A stretch of DNA of 52,949 nt from an uncultured Pseudomonadota bacterium (GTDB taxonomy: Bacteria; Desulfobacterota; Desulfobulbia; Desulfobulbales; Desulfurivibrionaceae), in contig CALMMG010000134.1 in assembly GCA_937868185.1 (NCBI GenBank), positions 1-52,949 on the forward strand, in the 5' to 3' direction. The notes under the pieces were generated by a model. The model ran no database searches and was not told the DNA's origin. It saw only the letters and a program-made list of their open reading frames with translations. Positions 28,160 through 37,032 of this stretch are shown here, in pieces (within the stretch, counting starts at the first letter, position 1; every line of letters starts with the position of its first letter). The translations under genes were made by a program, and so were the position numbers.

Positions 28160-29446
28160 TTACTCTCCATCCTCGGTTGATGCCGGTTCTGAATCGTCTT
28201 GCTCTTGAGCCGCATTAACTTTTTGGGCAGAGGCAATCAAACGGGCAGCCCTATTCTCGTCAAGGGATTCCAGTTCAGCAACCACAGTTGCGACATCCGC
28301 CTCGGCCAGATTCTGGGCGGAATTGAAGCCCGCATCATAGAGGGCTTCCGCAGTTTTTTCATCCATCCCCTGCACATCAAGCAACGATTGAAAACCCTCT
28401 TCACTAAATTTAGCATATTTTTGTTCACTCTTCACATCAATCCGCCACCCCAACAGAGCTGCGGCCAAGCGCACATTCTGCCCCTGCCGTCCGATTGCCA
28501 GGGAAAGCTGATCATCAGGCACGACCACCACCAAAGTCTTCTTCTCCTCATCCACCACAACCAAAGAAACCTGGGCTGGGGACAAGGCATTGGAAACATA
28601 GCGAGCCGGATCCGGACTCCAGGGCACAATGTCAATCTTTTCTCCCTGCAACTCCTGAACCACGTTCTGGACCCTGGACCCCTTCATCCCAACACAGGCG
28701 CCCACCGGATCCACATCCGAGGCGGAAGAACTCACGGCAATCTTGGCGCGGGCGCCGGGCTCACGGCTCACCCCAAGGATCTTCACGATCCCCTCGGCAA
28801 TCTCCGGAACCTCCATGGCAAACAACTTGGTCACGAACTCATCATTAGTCCGGCTCAGGACCAGTTGCGGGTCTCTGCTGCTTTGTCTTACATCGAGCAG
28901 CAGGGCCCGAATTCTGTCACCTTGGCGGTATGATTTGCGGGGCATCTGCTCCTTGGTCGGCAGAATCGCATCGGTCCGTCCGAGATTGACAATAATATTG
29001 CCCCGCTCGAAACGCTGGACAATGCCGTTGACAACCTCACCCTTACGGTCCTTGTACATTTCGTAAATGACATTACATTCAGCGTCCTTCATTTTCTGAA
29101 TGATCACCTGTTTGGCGGACTGCGCGGCAATACGACCAAGATCGGAAACACTGTCCATCTTGCTGCCAAGCTCATCACCGAGCTGCACCTCAGGGTCGAG
29201 AACCAAGGCCTCGGTCAGGGAAATTTCCGTCTGCTCATCTTCAACCGCCTCAACAACATTACGGAACTGGAAGAGTTCAACCTCGCCGATCTCATCATTA
29301 TATCGGGCTTCAAGCTCACGCCGCTGACCAAACTTCTTTTTGGCTGCGGACATCACCGCTTCCTCAATGGCGTCAACCAGCAACTGACGATCAATCCCCT
29401 TGTCTCGACTTATCTGATCAAGAATTCTTTTCAAATCTGACAGCAT
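28160..29446 (-). CDS. nusA: Transcription termination/antitermination factor NusA
   Basis: NusA binds RNA polymerase and nascent RNA and tunes pausing, termination and antitermination. The ATG at 29446 follows AGGAG and gives 428 residues, starting MLSDLKRILDQISRDKGID. Domains in order are the polymerase-binding N-terminal domain, the S1 domain (KGEVVNGIVQRFERGNIIVNLG), KH1 (GVSREPGARAKIAV, then GACVGMKGSRVQNVVQEL) and KH2 (LAIGRQGQNVRLAAALLGW). A single helix-hairpin-helix acidic C-terminal region ends the protein. It is shorter than the E. coli protein, which has two such acidic repeats. Confidence 0.97.
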   Translation of the reverse strand: MLSDLKRILDQISRDKGIDRQLLVDAIEEAVMSAAKKKFGQRRELEARYNDEIGEVELFQFRNVVEAVEDEQTEISLTEALVLDPEVQLGDELGSKMDSVSDLGRIAAQSAKQVIIQKMKDAECNVIYEMYKDRKGEVVNGIVQRFERGNIIVNLGRTDAILPTKEQMPRKSYRQGDRIRALLLDVRQSSRDPQLVLSRTNDEFVTKLFAMEVPEIAEGIVKILGVSREPGARAKIAVSSSASDVDPVGACVGMKGSRVQNVVQELQGEKIDIVPWSPDPARYVSNALSPAQVSLVVVDEEKKTLVVVVPDDQLSLAIGRQGQNVRLAAALLGWRIDVKSEQKYAKFSEEGFQSLLDVQGMDEKTAEALYDAGFNSAQNLAEADVATVVAELESLDENRAARLIASAQKVNAAQEQDDSEPASTEDGE

Positions 29447-29538
29447 TATTCTCTCCTGTCTCTCATTCGGCAATTACGCCCGAACATCCGCCACTGAAAG
29501 GTTCGCCCCCCGTTATGGTCAACCCCGGCCACAATCTC

Positions 29539-30012
29539 TTAAAACTCAAGAACCAGACGGGCCTTTTTCATACGGGTAAACGGAATTTCTATTATACCAT
29601 GGTCGGTGCGCAACGTTACCGACTCCTGAGTCACATCTTCAATCAAACCAATACACTGATTAAGCCCGTCGATGGGCTCCCTAACAACCACCTTGGCCTT
29701 TTTCCCCTTGCAGCGCAAAAAATCACTTTCCCTTTTTAAAGGTCGATCAAGGCCGGGAGAAGAAACCTCAAGGCTGTAAGACTGTTCAATGGGATCCTCC
29801 ACCTCAAGGAGATGGGCAACCTCTCGACTGATCCTGGTGCAATCATCAATGCCGACACCATTCTCATTATCGATGACAAGACGAAGAACCCACCCGGGGG
29901 CCTCACGTCTAAACTGCACCTCGACCAGCTCGCAGCCAGAACCATCGACCACTGGGCTGACAAGCTGTGTCAACCGCTGGACCAAAGGTGATTCTATAGC
30001 ATCCTCTTCCAT
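29539..30012 (-). CDS. rimP: Ribosome maturation factor RimP
   Basis: RimP is needed for 30S subunit maturation and heads the nusA-infB operon in most bacteria. The ATG at 30012 gives 157 residues. The core shows CELVEVQFRREAPGWVLRLVIDNENGVGIDDCTRISREV and the conserved LEVSSPGLDRPL motif, then a C-terminal Sm-like barrel. No Shine-Dalgarno sequence precedes the ATG. Instead an extended -10 promoter ends 5 bases before the start codon, so the message may be leaderless. An in-frame TTG at 30027 is a poor alternative because it would overlap that promoter. Confidence 0.93.
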   Translation of the reverse strand: MEEDAIESPLVQRLTQLVSPVVDGSGCELVEVQFRREAPGWVLRLVIDNENGVGIDDCTRISREVAHLLEVEDPIEQSYSLEVSSPGLDRPLKRESDFLRCKGKKAKVVVREPIDGLNQCIGLIEDVTQESVTLRTDHGIIEIPFTRMKKARLVLEF

Positions 30013-30017
30013 AGCAC

Positions 30018-30026
30018 AGTATACCA
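30018..30026 (-). promoter_or_regulatory. Extended -10 promoter of the rimP-nusA-infB operon
   Basis: TGG followed directly by TATACT on the minus strand (30026-30018) is a TGn-extended -10 element. Transcription would begin about 6-7 bases later, at or next to the A of the rimP ATG (30012). It lies right after the tRNA-Gly terminator, so the operon needs a promoter at this spot. Confidence 0.55.
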
Positions 30027-30027
30027 A

Positions 30028-30052
30028 TAAAAAAAGCGGGCCTTAGCCCACT
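30028..30052 (-). terminator. Rho-independent terminator of tRNA-Gly
   Basis: AGTGGGC (30052-30046) pairs with GCCCGCT (30041-30035) on the minus strand with one G-U pair and a 4-base loop, followed by a T-run (30035-30029). It ends a transcript that begins at the tRNA-Gly promoter, leaving about 140 bases of trailer after the tRNA. Confidence 0.8.
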
Positions 30053-30192
30053 TTCAAAGAAAATCACGAACCGAATCGAAATGACAGGTTCTTTCAATAC
30101 GAAACAATACCGCCAAGCCAGAACAAGACCATTGCATGCCGAGAAAACATTGCATTTTCTTTCCAGCAGAAGCCAAATACCGGGGACTGAAC

Positions 30193-30267
<75 letters not shown>

Positions 30268-30287
30268 AGGCCCGAATAATTTTATAG

Positions 30288-30315
30288 ATTATACAATTAT
30301 TTTAGCAGTTGTCAA
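30288..30315 (-). promoter_or_regulatory. Consensus sigma-70 promoter of tRNA-Gly
   Basis: On the minus strand TTGACA (30315-30310) and TATAAT (30293-30288), both perfect, are 16 bases apart. Transcription would start near 30281, 14 bases before the mature tRNA. It is the strongest-looking housekeeping promoter in the window, as expected for a stable RNA. Confidence 0.9.
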
Positions 30316-30377
30316 GAGTCTCCCCGCGTCCAGGCGGAAACTCTTCAGAAGACAGGCCACTGGCCTGGGGTGAAACA

Positions 30378-30407
30378 AGCCTGCCGAAAAACTTTTTCCG
30401 ACAGGCT
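30378..30407 (-). terminator. Terminator of the nuo operon
   Basis: Inverted repeat of 14-base arms (30407-30394 and 30391-30378), perfect on the minus strand when two G-U pairs are allowed. On the plus strand the same two positions are A-C mismatches, which points to function in the minus direction. It lies about 45 bases after the nuoN stop; the T-run is short and interrupted. Confidence 0.7.
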
Positions 30408-30453
30408 GCATGCGAGCCAAGAATGGAACTAAGACAATTTTGTCAACATACCA

Positions 30454-31875
30454 TTAGAGGATGGCACGAACAGCGTCAGTGGCCAGTTGAAGAATCGGGT
30501 CGGGGACAAGCCCCATGGCGATGATGATCATGACCAACCCGATGCTTACTGCTTTGGCGACACCACCAACAACAACAGCGGGACGATCTTCCGGACTGGC
30601 AGAGTAAGTTACCCGAACCACGGACAGATAATAATAGATGGAGATAGCGGTATTAATGGCCGCCAGAATAACCAAGGGAAGGTGCCCAGCCTTGTAAGCA
30701 CCGGTCAACAGCATGAATTTACCCATGAACCCGACAAACGGTGGGATGCCGGCCATAGCAAACATGCTGACCGCCAGAGTCAGGGCAAGCAAGGGAGCGC
30801 GCTTGTGCAACCCGCTCAAATCTTCCACCGCGAGGTTCTCGCCGTGTTCAGACACCTTGCAGATGACCAGAAAAGCGGCAAGATTCATCACCAGATACCC
30901 GACAATATAATAGAGCGAGGTGGCGTAGCCAACCTCCTGCATGGTGACAAGACCAAGGAGGACATACCCGGCATGGGCTATGCCGGAGAAACCAAGCATC
31001 CTTTTCATGTCGGTCTGAACCAGAGCAACAAGATTGCCATAAAACATAGAACAAACCGAAAGAACAATAAGCAGCGTCACGATGACCTGGCCCTCAGGGG
31101 TGGCAAGCGCAGTCAGACGAATGAGCATGGCTACGGCCGCGACCTTGGGAACCGAGGCAATAAAGGCGGTAGTTTCATTAGAAGCCCCCTGATAGACATC
31201 CGGAACCCAGGAATGAAAGGGGAACACTGCCAGCTTGAAAAAGAAACCGCCCAGAACCATAATGATGGCAATGAGAGCAGCAGGGCTACCCATCATCTGG
31301 TGGAGTCTGGGCAAAAGCTCAACAAGATAGGTGGTGCCGGTAAGGCCAAAGAGGTAACTCATGCCAAAGAGCATAACGCCGGTGGCGACCACCCCAAAAA
31401 GGATGTACTTGATCGCCGACTCCATCTGCATCCGTAACCCTGTCCGATCATCACGCATGGGCACCAGGATATAGAGAGAATAGGAAGAGAGTTCCAGGGC
31501 AATGAACATGGTAAGCAACTCAACGCTGCTGACCAACATGATGAGACCCAGGGTACTCAAGGTCAGAAACAGGTAGTATTCAGGGCGGATATCATCATCG
31601 ATACCTTTTAGCTCCGTGCTGAACAGCAGAACAACCGCAAACCCCATGGCAATGATAAGTTTAACGAGCTGCGAGAAGAAATCAATCCGGTATGCCTCGT
31701 AAAACAGGCTGCCTTCCTGGCGGACACAGGCCAGACAGACAAGCACATTAATCAGTGCCAAACTTAGCGTAACGGCGCGGGCTTTCTTGCCGCCGACCTT
31801 GCCGGTACTGATCAAGAAAAGGACCAGACTCCCCAAGAGAAGCAATAATTCTGGAGCAAACAGCATGAGCTTCAT
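30454..31875 (-). CDS. nuoN: NADH-quinone oxidoreductase (complex I) subunit N
   Basis: NuoN is an antiporter-like membrane subunit of complex I that carries one proton channel. The 473-residue product is almost wholly hydrophobic, with about 14 membrane segments. It shows the conserved FIALELSSYSLYILV region (TM5 Glu), FKLAVFPFHSWVPDVYQGA with the channel Lys, and VQTDMKRMLGFSGIAHAGY. It is the last gene of the operon, followed by a terminator-like hairpin at 30378-30407, and lies 46 bases after nuoM. Confidence 0.96.
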   Translation of the reverse strand: MKLMLFAPELLLLLGSLVLFLISTGKVGGKKARAVTLSLALINVLVCLACVRQEGSLFYEAYRIDFFSQLVKLIIAMGFAVVLLFSTELKGIDDDIRPEYYLFLTLSTLGLIMLVSSVELLTMFIALELSSYSLYILVPMRDDRTGLRMQMESAIKYILFGVVATGVMLFGMSYLFGLTGTTYLVELLPRLHQMMGSPAALIAIIMVLGGFFFKLAVFPFHSWVPDVYQGASNETTAFIASVPKVAAVAMLIRLTALATPEGQVIVTLLIVLSVCSMFYGNLVALVQTDMKRMLGFSGIAHAGYVLLGLVTMQEVGYATSLYYIVGYLVMNLAAFLVICKVSEHGENLAVEDLSGLHKRAPLLALTLAVSMFAMAGIPPFVGFMGKFMLLTGAYKAGHLPLVILAAINTAISIYYYLSVVRVTYSASPEDRPAVVVGGVAKAVSIGLVMIIIAMGLVPDPILQLATDAVRAIL

Positions 31876-31921
31876 TTTGTATCCTTTGCGTAAGTTCCTT
31901 AAAAACCTTCAGAAAGTTCCG

Positions 31922-33448
31922 TTACGGAATCATCAGCTTTGCGACAGAAACAGCGGCACCACCCGAAGCAACCCCAACCTGCTCGATGAGATGGGTAACG
32001 CTTACATGCATCACCCTCAGGAACGGCTCAGGTGACAACCCAATCCAGAAAACAAAGAAGAGCAAGGGGGCCAAGGTCACCATTTCCCGGAGATTCAGGT
32101 CAGAAATACCGGTATGATCCGGATTTACAGGCCTACCCCACACCACCCGCTGGAGCATGCGGAACATATAAGCGGCAGCCAGGATCGCACCAGGAATCGC
32201 GAAGGCCGAGACGATCTTATTATTAGTAAAACTCCCGACCAGGATCATGAACTCTCCGATAAAACTGTTGGTTCCGGGGAAGGCTAGGGAAGAAAGCGAG
32301 AAGAACGCAAGAAAGCTGACATAAACCGGCATATATCTGCCAAGTCCAGCGGCGGAGTCAAGTTCGCGGCTGTGGGTACGCTCATAGATCATACCCACGC
32401 AGAAGAAGAGCGCGCCGGTAGTGATACCATGATTGATCATCTGCAGGAGCGCCCCTTCAAGTCCTTGCTGGTTTAAGACAAAAATACCAAGGGTAACAAA
32501 ACCCATGTGACCGACGCTGGAGTAGGCAATCAGTTTTTTCATGTCCTGCTGGGCCAAGGCGGTGAAGCCACCGTATAGAATACCAACCACCGAGAGCCAC
32601 AGGATGTAGGGAACGAAGATCATGGTGGCTTCCGGGGTTATGGGCAGACAAAAGCGCAAAAACCCGTAGGTTCCCATCTTCAGCAGAATCGAGGCCAGGA
32701 TAACACTACCAGCGGTGGGCGCCTCAACATGGGCGGCGGGCAACCAGGTATGGAAGGGAAACATCGGCACCTTAATGGCAAAGGCAAGAAAAAAGGCCAA
32801 AAAGACGACAACTTGGAAGGTCGTGGAATAATCCTGACCCATCAAAGCGGGAATGCTGAAGGTTCCCTGGTCAAGATAGAGACCAATGATGGCAACAAGC
32901 AACAGCACCGAGCCCGCCAGGGTGTACAAGAAAAACTTGGTCGAAGCATACACCTTCCGGGGACCGCCCCAAACGGCAATCAACAGATACATGGGAATGA
33001 GCATCGCTTCCCACAACAGATAAAACAAGATGAAATCAAGGGCCATGAACACGCCGAGCATGGAGGTTTCCATGAGCAACAGACAGATCATGAATTCCTT
33101 GACCCGCTTGTCGATATACCGCCAGGAACCAAGGACACACAGAGGCATGATCAGGGTCGTCATCAGAACCAGCAACAGGGAAATCCCATCAATACCCAGG
33201 GTATAATTGATATTCAGGGCCGATATCCAGGAGGCATGTTCGCCAAACTGATATTTGGCGGTGGTCGGATCAAAATTCCAGTAGAGGGGCAGGGAGACCA
33301 GCGCTGTAACCACAGTCACCAGCATCGTCCAGTTTTTGGCGGCAGTATCCCCGGGAATACATAACAAAATCAGAGCCCCGACCAAAGGCAAAAAAATCAG
33401 GGCGCTCAGAATGGGAAACCCCATCGAATTCATTATCAAAAAGTCCAT
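31922..33448 (-). CDS. nuoM: NADH-quinone oxidoreductase (complex I) subunit M
   Basis: NuoM is an antiporter-like proton-pumping subunit. The product of about 508 residues has FYLLWEAMLIPMYLLI (TM5 Glu), FAIKVPMFPFHTWLPAAHVEAPTAGSVILASILLKMGTYG (channel Lys residues) and QQDMKKLIAYSSVGHMGFV, all typical of NuoM. The chosen ATG at 33448 lies 8 bases after AGGA; in-frame starts at 33466 (TTG) and 33457 are close alternatives. It is followed by nuoN and preceded by the NuoL-like gene, keeping the L-M-N order. Confidence 0.95.
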   Translation of the reverse strand: MDFLIMNSMGFPILSALIFLPLVGALILLCIPGDTAAKNWTMLVTVVTALVSLPLYWNFDPTTAKYQFGEHASWISALNINYTLGIDGISLLLVLMTTLIMPLCVLGSWRYIDKRVKEFMICLLLMETSMLGVFMALDFILFYLLWEAMLIPMYLLIAVWGGPRKVYASTKFFLYTLAGSVLLLVAIIGLYLDQGTFSIPALMGQDYSTTFQVVVFLAFFLAFAIKVPMFPFHTWLPAAHVEAPTAGSVILASILLKMGTYGFLRFCLPITPEATMIFVPYILWLSVVGILYGGFTALAQQDMKKLIAYSSVGHMGFVTLGIFVLNQQGLEGALLQMINHGITTGALFFCVGMIYERTHSRELDSAAGLGRYMPVYVSFLAFFSLSSLAFPGTNSFIGEFMILVGSFTNNKIVSAFAIPGAILAAAYMFRMLQRVVWGRPVNPDHTGISDLNLREMVTLAPLLFFVFWIGLSPEPFLRVMHVSVTHLIEQVGVASGGAAVSVAKLMIP

Positions 33449-33472
33449 TCCCACCATCCTCGGCAATAAAAA

Positions 33473-35269
33473 TTAGGCAAATACGTATAAAACGAGCGCA
33501 ACAGCAACAAAGGATACCGCATAAAAAATGTTGTACTGTAACTGACCACTCTGAGCCCGTCGCACCAAACCACCGACGCCGCGCACTGTTTTAGCAAGAC
33601 CGTCCACTACGCCGTCAATAGCATTCCAATCAAACCAGGACCAGAATTGAGCCATGGTCATGAGCGGAATCAGGCCAACGTAGCGGTACCCTTCGCTGAC
33701 ACAACTGTCCACCCACTGGATGGGCCTTCTGGCAAGCCAGAAAAAGCCGCGGCCACCCATGCGGTAGAACCAATCCAAATCGAGGCTGATCTTGGGCTCA
33801 GGCGCCAGCTTCTTGGTGAGCAGGAAGAAGCCCACCGCGGTAAACAGGAGGATCTGCATGGATTCTGAAAGATGGTAGGCGGTATATGGATGGTATTCAG
33901 CAGCAGCCTGCTGATAGGGCAGCATATTATACAGGTAGGGAGTATAGCAGCCGATAAAGATGCAGAGAAACGCGGCAATCCCCATACCAAGCTGCATGTT
34001 CCATGGGGGATCAGCTGCCTTGTCCAAGGTTTCCTGGCTACAGTTGTTTTTACCAAACCAGATAAAATAGGGCACTTTGAGTCCGGTGTGGAGAAAGGTA
34101 CCGGCCGAAGCCATGGTCAAGAAAAAACCAGCCCAGTAGTTGTGGACCTCAAATCCCGCCGCAATGATCATTGACTTGCTGACAAAACCGGAAAAAAGCG
34201 GAAAGGCAGAGATCGAGAGCCCTCCGATCAGGGTGAAGACAAAGGTCCTTGGCATCTTCTTATAGAGACCGCCCAAATCGGTGAATTTGCTTTTGCCGGT
34301 CATGTGCAGCACGGAACCGCAGCCCATGAACAACAGCCCTTTATAGAGGATGTGGGCAAAAGCATGGGCGCAGGCACCATTGATGGCAAGCTCGGTGCCG
34401 ATGCCAACTCCGGCCACCATGTAGCCAACCTGACTGATGATGTGGTAGGCAAGCAGACGACGGGCATCGTTTTCAAGCACTGCGTAGACAACACCGTAAA
34501 GGGCCATGCAGACACCCAGCGGCACCAAAATCTCCATCCCGGCAAAGGCGCGGGCCAGGGCGTAGATCGCGGTTTTCGTGGTGAAGGCGCACATGAAGAC
34601 GGCGCCGGTTACGGTGGCTTCCCCATAGGCGTCTGGTAGCCAGGCATGGAAAGGTGGCACCGCAGCGTTCAAGAGAAAGCCAATCAAGATCAGATAGGTT
34701 GAGATACTCGGGCTGCTTACACCAATGGGACCGAAGGAGAGATCACCACCAGTAGCTTGGTAGCGCAAGACAAGCCCAGCCAGCAAAGCAAGGCCGCCAG
34801 CAGTATGCACCAACAGATAGCGATAGCCGACTGCAAGAGATTCAGGCCGCCTGCGGAACCAGACGAGAAAGACCGAAGCAAAGGCCATCAGCTCCCAGAA
34901 GAGAAAGAGCACCAGATAATCGCCGCAGAAGATAACCCCCAGCGAACCGGCTACATAAAGCCACGCCGCCACATGCTGAAAATCATCCTCCACATGAAGG
35001 CCGTAAATGGTGCCAATAATGCACATCAAGGTCATGATGTAAGCAAAAACCATGGTCAGGCCATCTACCCGGCCAAAGGTGAGATACCAGTCAAGAAAAC
35101 GAACCACCCCAAAGGTGCCGTGCTGTCCCTGCATGGAGAGCACATCCAAGAAGGCCAGGGTCGGAACAATAACCATATAGGGCCGCTTCAACCATTTCGG
35201 AAGAAATGGCAGAATAAGGGCGCCAACAATAAGGATCAGGGATGGATGCAGCCAAAAATCAGTTATCAT
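33473..35269 (-). CDS. NuoL-position antiporter-like subunit (MrpD-related)
   Basis: This protein of about 598 residues belongs to the complex I/Mrp antiporter family. Conserved marks are FLFWELMAFASVFLVW (TM5 Glu), AAVPPFHAWLPDAYGEATVTGAVFMCAFTTKTAIYAL (channel Lys) and NDARRLLAYHIISQVGYM. The core reads more like MrpD/HyfB than classic NuoL. Yet the long C-terminal extension (about 480-598), with a WFDWNAIDGVVDGLA segment and a final QSGQLQYNIFYAVSF helix, resembles the lateral-helix and anchor end of NuoL. By position before nuoM it most likely serves as NuoL. The ATG at 35269, after GAGG, is preferred to a GTG at 35281. It overlaps the small upstream gene by 11 bases. Confidence 0.85.
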   Translation of the reverse strand: MITDFWLHPSLILIVGALILPFLPKWLKRPYMVIVPTLAFLDVLSMQGQHGTFGVVRFLDWYLTFGRVDGLTMVFAYIMTLMCIIGTIYGLHVEDDFQHVAAWLYVAGSLGVIFCGDYLVLFLFWELMAFASVFLVWFRRRPESLAVGYRYLLVHTAGGLALLAGLVLRYQATGGDLSFGPIGVSSPSISTYLILIGFLLNAAVPPFHAWLPDAYGEATVTGAVFMCAFTTKTAIYALARAFAGMEILVPLGVCMALYGVVYAVLENDARRLLAYHIISQVGYMVAGVGIGTELAINGACAHAFAHILYKGLLFMGCGSVLHMTGKSKFTDLGGLYKKMPRTFVFTLIGGLSISAFPLFSGFVSKSMIIAAGFEVHNYWAGFFLTMASAGTFLHTGLKVPYFIWFGKNNCSQETLDKAADPPWNMQLGMGIAAFLCIFIGCYTPYLYNMLPYQQAAAEYHPYTAYHLSESMQILLFTAVGFFLLTKKLAPEPKISLDLDWFYRMGGRGFFWLARRPIQWVDSCVSEGYRYVGLIPLMTMAQFWSWFDWNAIDGVVDGLAKTVRGVGGLVRRAQSGQLQYNIFYAVSFVAVALVLYVFA

Positions 35270-35510
35270 AGTAATCCTCACGGGTCATAATCCCCAAATG
35301 GCCATACCATTTGGAAACAATGATGATCACCACACAGGCGACAAAGCCAAAGACCGCCCAGAAACCAGGGATATGCTCTACCGCGGTATGGGCATGTTCC
35401 TTGGAGACAAAGAGAACGTCCCAAGCCACCAGAAGCGCCAGCCCGACATAGGACAGACGGATGACCAGCTTCAACCGGTCACGCAAAAAATCAATCAGTT
35501 TCACTATCAT
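35259..35510 (-). CDS. Small two-helix membrane protein inside the nuo operon
   Basis: The 83-residue product has two hydrophobic segments (about 17-32 and 48-65) joined by a short His-containing loop (KEHAHTAVEHIPG) and ends in a polar tail (GIMTREDYYDN). I do not recognise a named family. It overlaps the gene before it (ATGA) and the gene after it (11 bases), so it is embedded in the operon and probably made in step with the two antiporter-like subunits that flank it. An assembly factor or accessory subunit of the membrane arm is a fair guess, not more. Confidence 0.8.
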   Translation of the reverse strand: MIVKLIDFLRDRLKLVIRLSYVGLALLVAWDVLFVSKEHAHTAVEHIPGFWAVFGFVACVVIIIVSKWYGHLGIMTREDYYDN

Positions 35511-37012
35511 CCCGTCACCGCCTTGACAAAGTTCATCATAAAATCAGGGTAGATGCCGATGACCACAGAAATAATCGCGGCAATCATGAGGGGCACCACC
35601 ATGGCCAGTGGCGCCTCCTGAATCCCGGCATAAGCTTCCCCCTCCGGGCGTTTGCCAAAAAAGGCCCGATAGGTTACTGGCGCGAAATAGGCCACATTCA
35701 GCAGGGTGCTGGCAAGCAACACCAGCAAGATGCCGATATAATGGGACTCCATTTCCATGGTTCCGACCAAAAGCTTCCACTTGGTAACAAAACCAGCAAC
35801 CGGCGGTGCCCCGATCATACTGAGAGAGGCTATACCGAAAGCACCAAAGGTGAAAGGCATGCTCCGCCCAAGACCGCTCATCTCGGAGATGGATTTCTTA
35901 TGGGTCGCCACATAAATGGCGCCGGCGCAAAAGAAGAGGGTGATCTTGGCGAAGGCATGGTTGGCGATATGGATCAGTCCACCCTGAATACCGTTGGGGG
36001 TAAGAAGGGCCACGCCAAGGATAATGTAAGAAAGCTGACTCACCGTTGAATAGGCAAGCCGCGCCTTGAGGTTATCCTTGGACAAAGCGATGATAGAGGC
36101 CACCAAGATAGTGAAGGAGACAAAATAGGCGGTGGGGATGCCAAGATTCAGGCCATGCATCAGATCGGTGCCGAAGACATAGAGCATAACCCTGGTGGTA
36201 CAGAAGACACCGACCTTGACCACGGCCACAGCATGAAGCAAAGCGGATACCGGGGTCGGGGCAACCATGGCGCCTGGTAGCCAGTTGTGGAAAGGCATAA
36301 GGCCGTTCTTGGCAAAACCAAGGAGGCAGAAAACGTAAAGCATGGTCACCAAAGCACCATGGGCATCAACGGTTCCGCTGGAAAAAATGCCGGTGCGGAT
36401 ATTATCGGCAAAGTCAAGAGAGCCGGTGAGCACATAGATGAGAATCATGGCCGGCAACACCATGCCTTTAGCCGTGGTGGTCAGATAGACGATATACTTC
36501 TTTGCTCCCTCGTAACCCTCTTCATCCTGATGATGAGCAACCAGCGGGTAGGTGCAGATGCTGACGATCTCATAGAAGAGATACAGAGTGAAAAGATTGT
36601 CGGAAAAGGCAACTCCGATGGCGCCAAACAGGGCCAGAGCGAAACATGCATTAAACCGAGTCTGTGCATGCTCGTGCAGCCCACGCATATAACCTGCGGA
36701 ATAAATCACCGCCAATATCCAGAGAAAGGAGGCGACCACGGCGAAAATCATGGAAAAGGCGTCAACCCTCAGCGTTATGGAGACCCCAGGCAGCAGCTTA
36801 AACAACTGATAGACAATGGTTTTACCCTCGCCCAAAGGTGCCGGCGCAACGGTGGTGATCATCGAAGCGATGATGCCAAACATCGTCACCGCCGCGATAA
36901 AAGACCACGACTCCCTGATATTGGGCTTGCGACCGGACATCATCACGAGAACGGACCCGGCCAGGGCCGTCAGTATGGCGAGCAGCGGTTTTACGGAAAC
37001 AATTGTATCCAT
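35507..37012 (-). CDS. Additional antiporter-like subunit (MrpD/NuoM family)
   Basis: This 501-residue membrane protein has the antiporter-family core: LYLFYEIVSICTYPLV (TM5 Glu), FAKNGLMPFHNWLPGAMVAPTPVSALLHAVAVVKVG (channel Lys) and KDNLKARLAYSTVSQLSYI. It is close to MrpD-type subunits of monovalent cation/proton antiporters and lacks the long C-terminal helix of NuoL. With the NuoL-like protein, NuoM and NuoN it makes four antiporter-like subunits in the operon instead of the usual three. It follows nuoK by 20 bases and overlaps the small gene downstream by 4. Confidence 0.88.
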   Translation of the reverse strand: MDTIVSVKPLLAILTALAGSVLVMMSGRKPNIRESWSFIAAVTMFGIIASMITTVAPAPLGEGKTIVYQLFKLLPGVSITLRVDAFSMIFAVVASFLWILAVIYSAGYMRGLHEHAQTRFNACFALALFGAIGVAFSDNLFTLYLFYEIVSICTYPLVAHHQDEEGYEGAKKYIVYLTTTAKGMVLPAMILIYVLTGSLDFADNIRTGIFSSGTVDAHGALVTMLYVFCLLGFAKNGLMPFHNWLPGAMVAPTPVSALLHAVAVVKVGVFCTTRVMLYVFGTDLMHGLNLGIPTAYFVSFTILVASIIALSKDNLKARLAYSTVSQLSYIILGVALLTPNGIQGGLIHIANHAFAKITLFFCAGAIYVATHKKSISEMSGLGRSMPFTFGAFGIASLSMIGAPPVAGFVTKWKLLVGTMEMESHYIGILLVLLASTLLNVAYFAPVTYRAFFGKRPEGEAYAGIQEAPLAMVVPLMIAAIISVVIGIYPDFMMNFVKAVTG

Positions 37013-37032
37013 GACCCTTATTCCTTTCCTCT

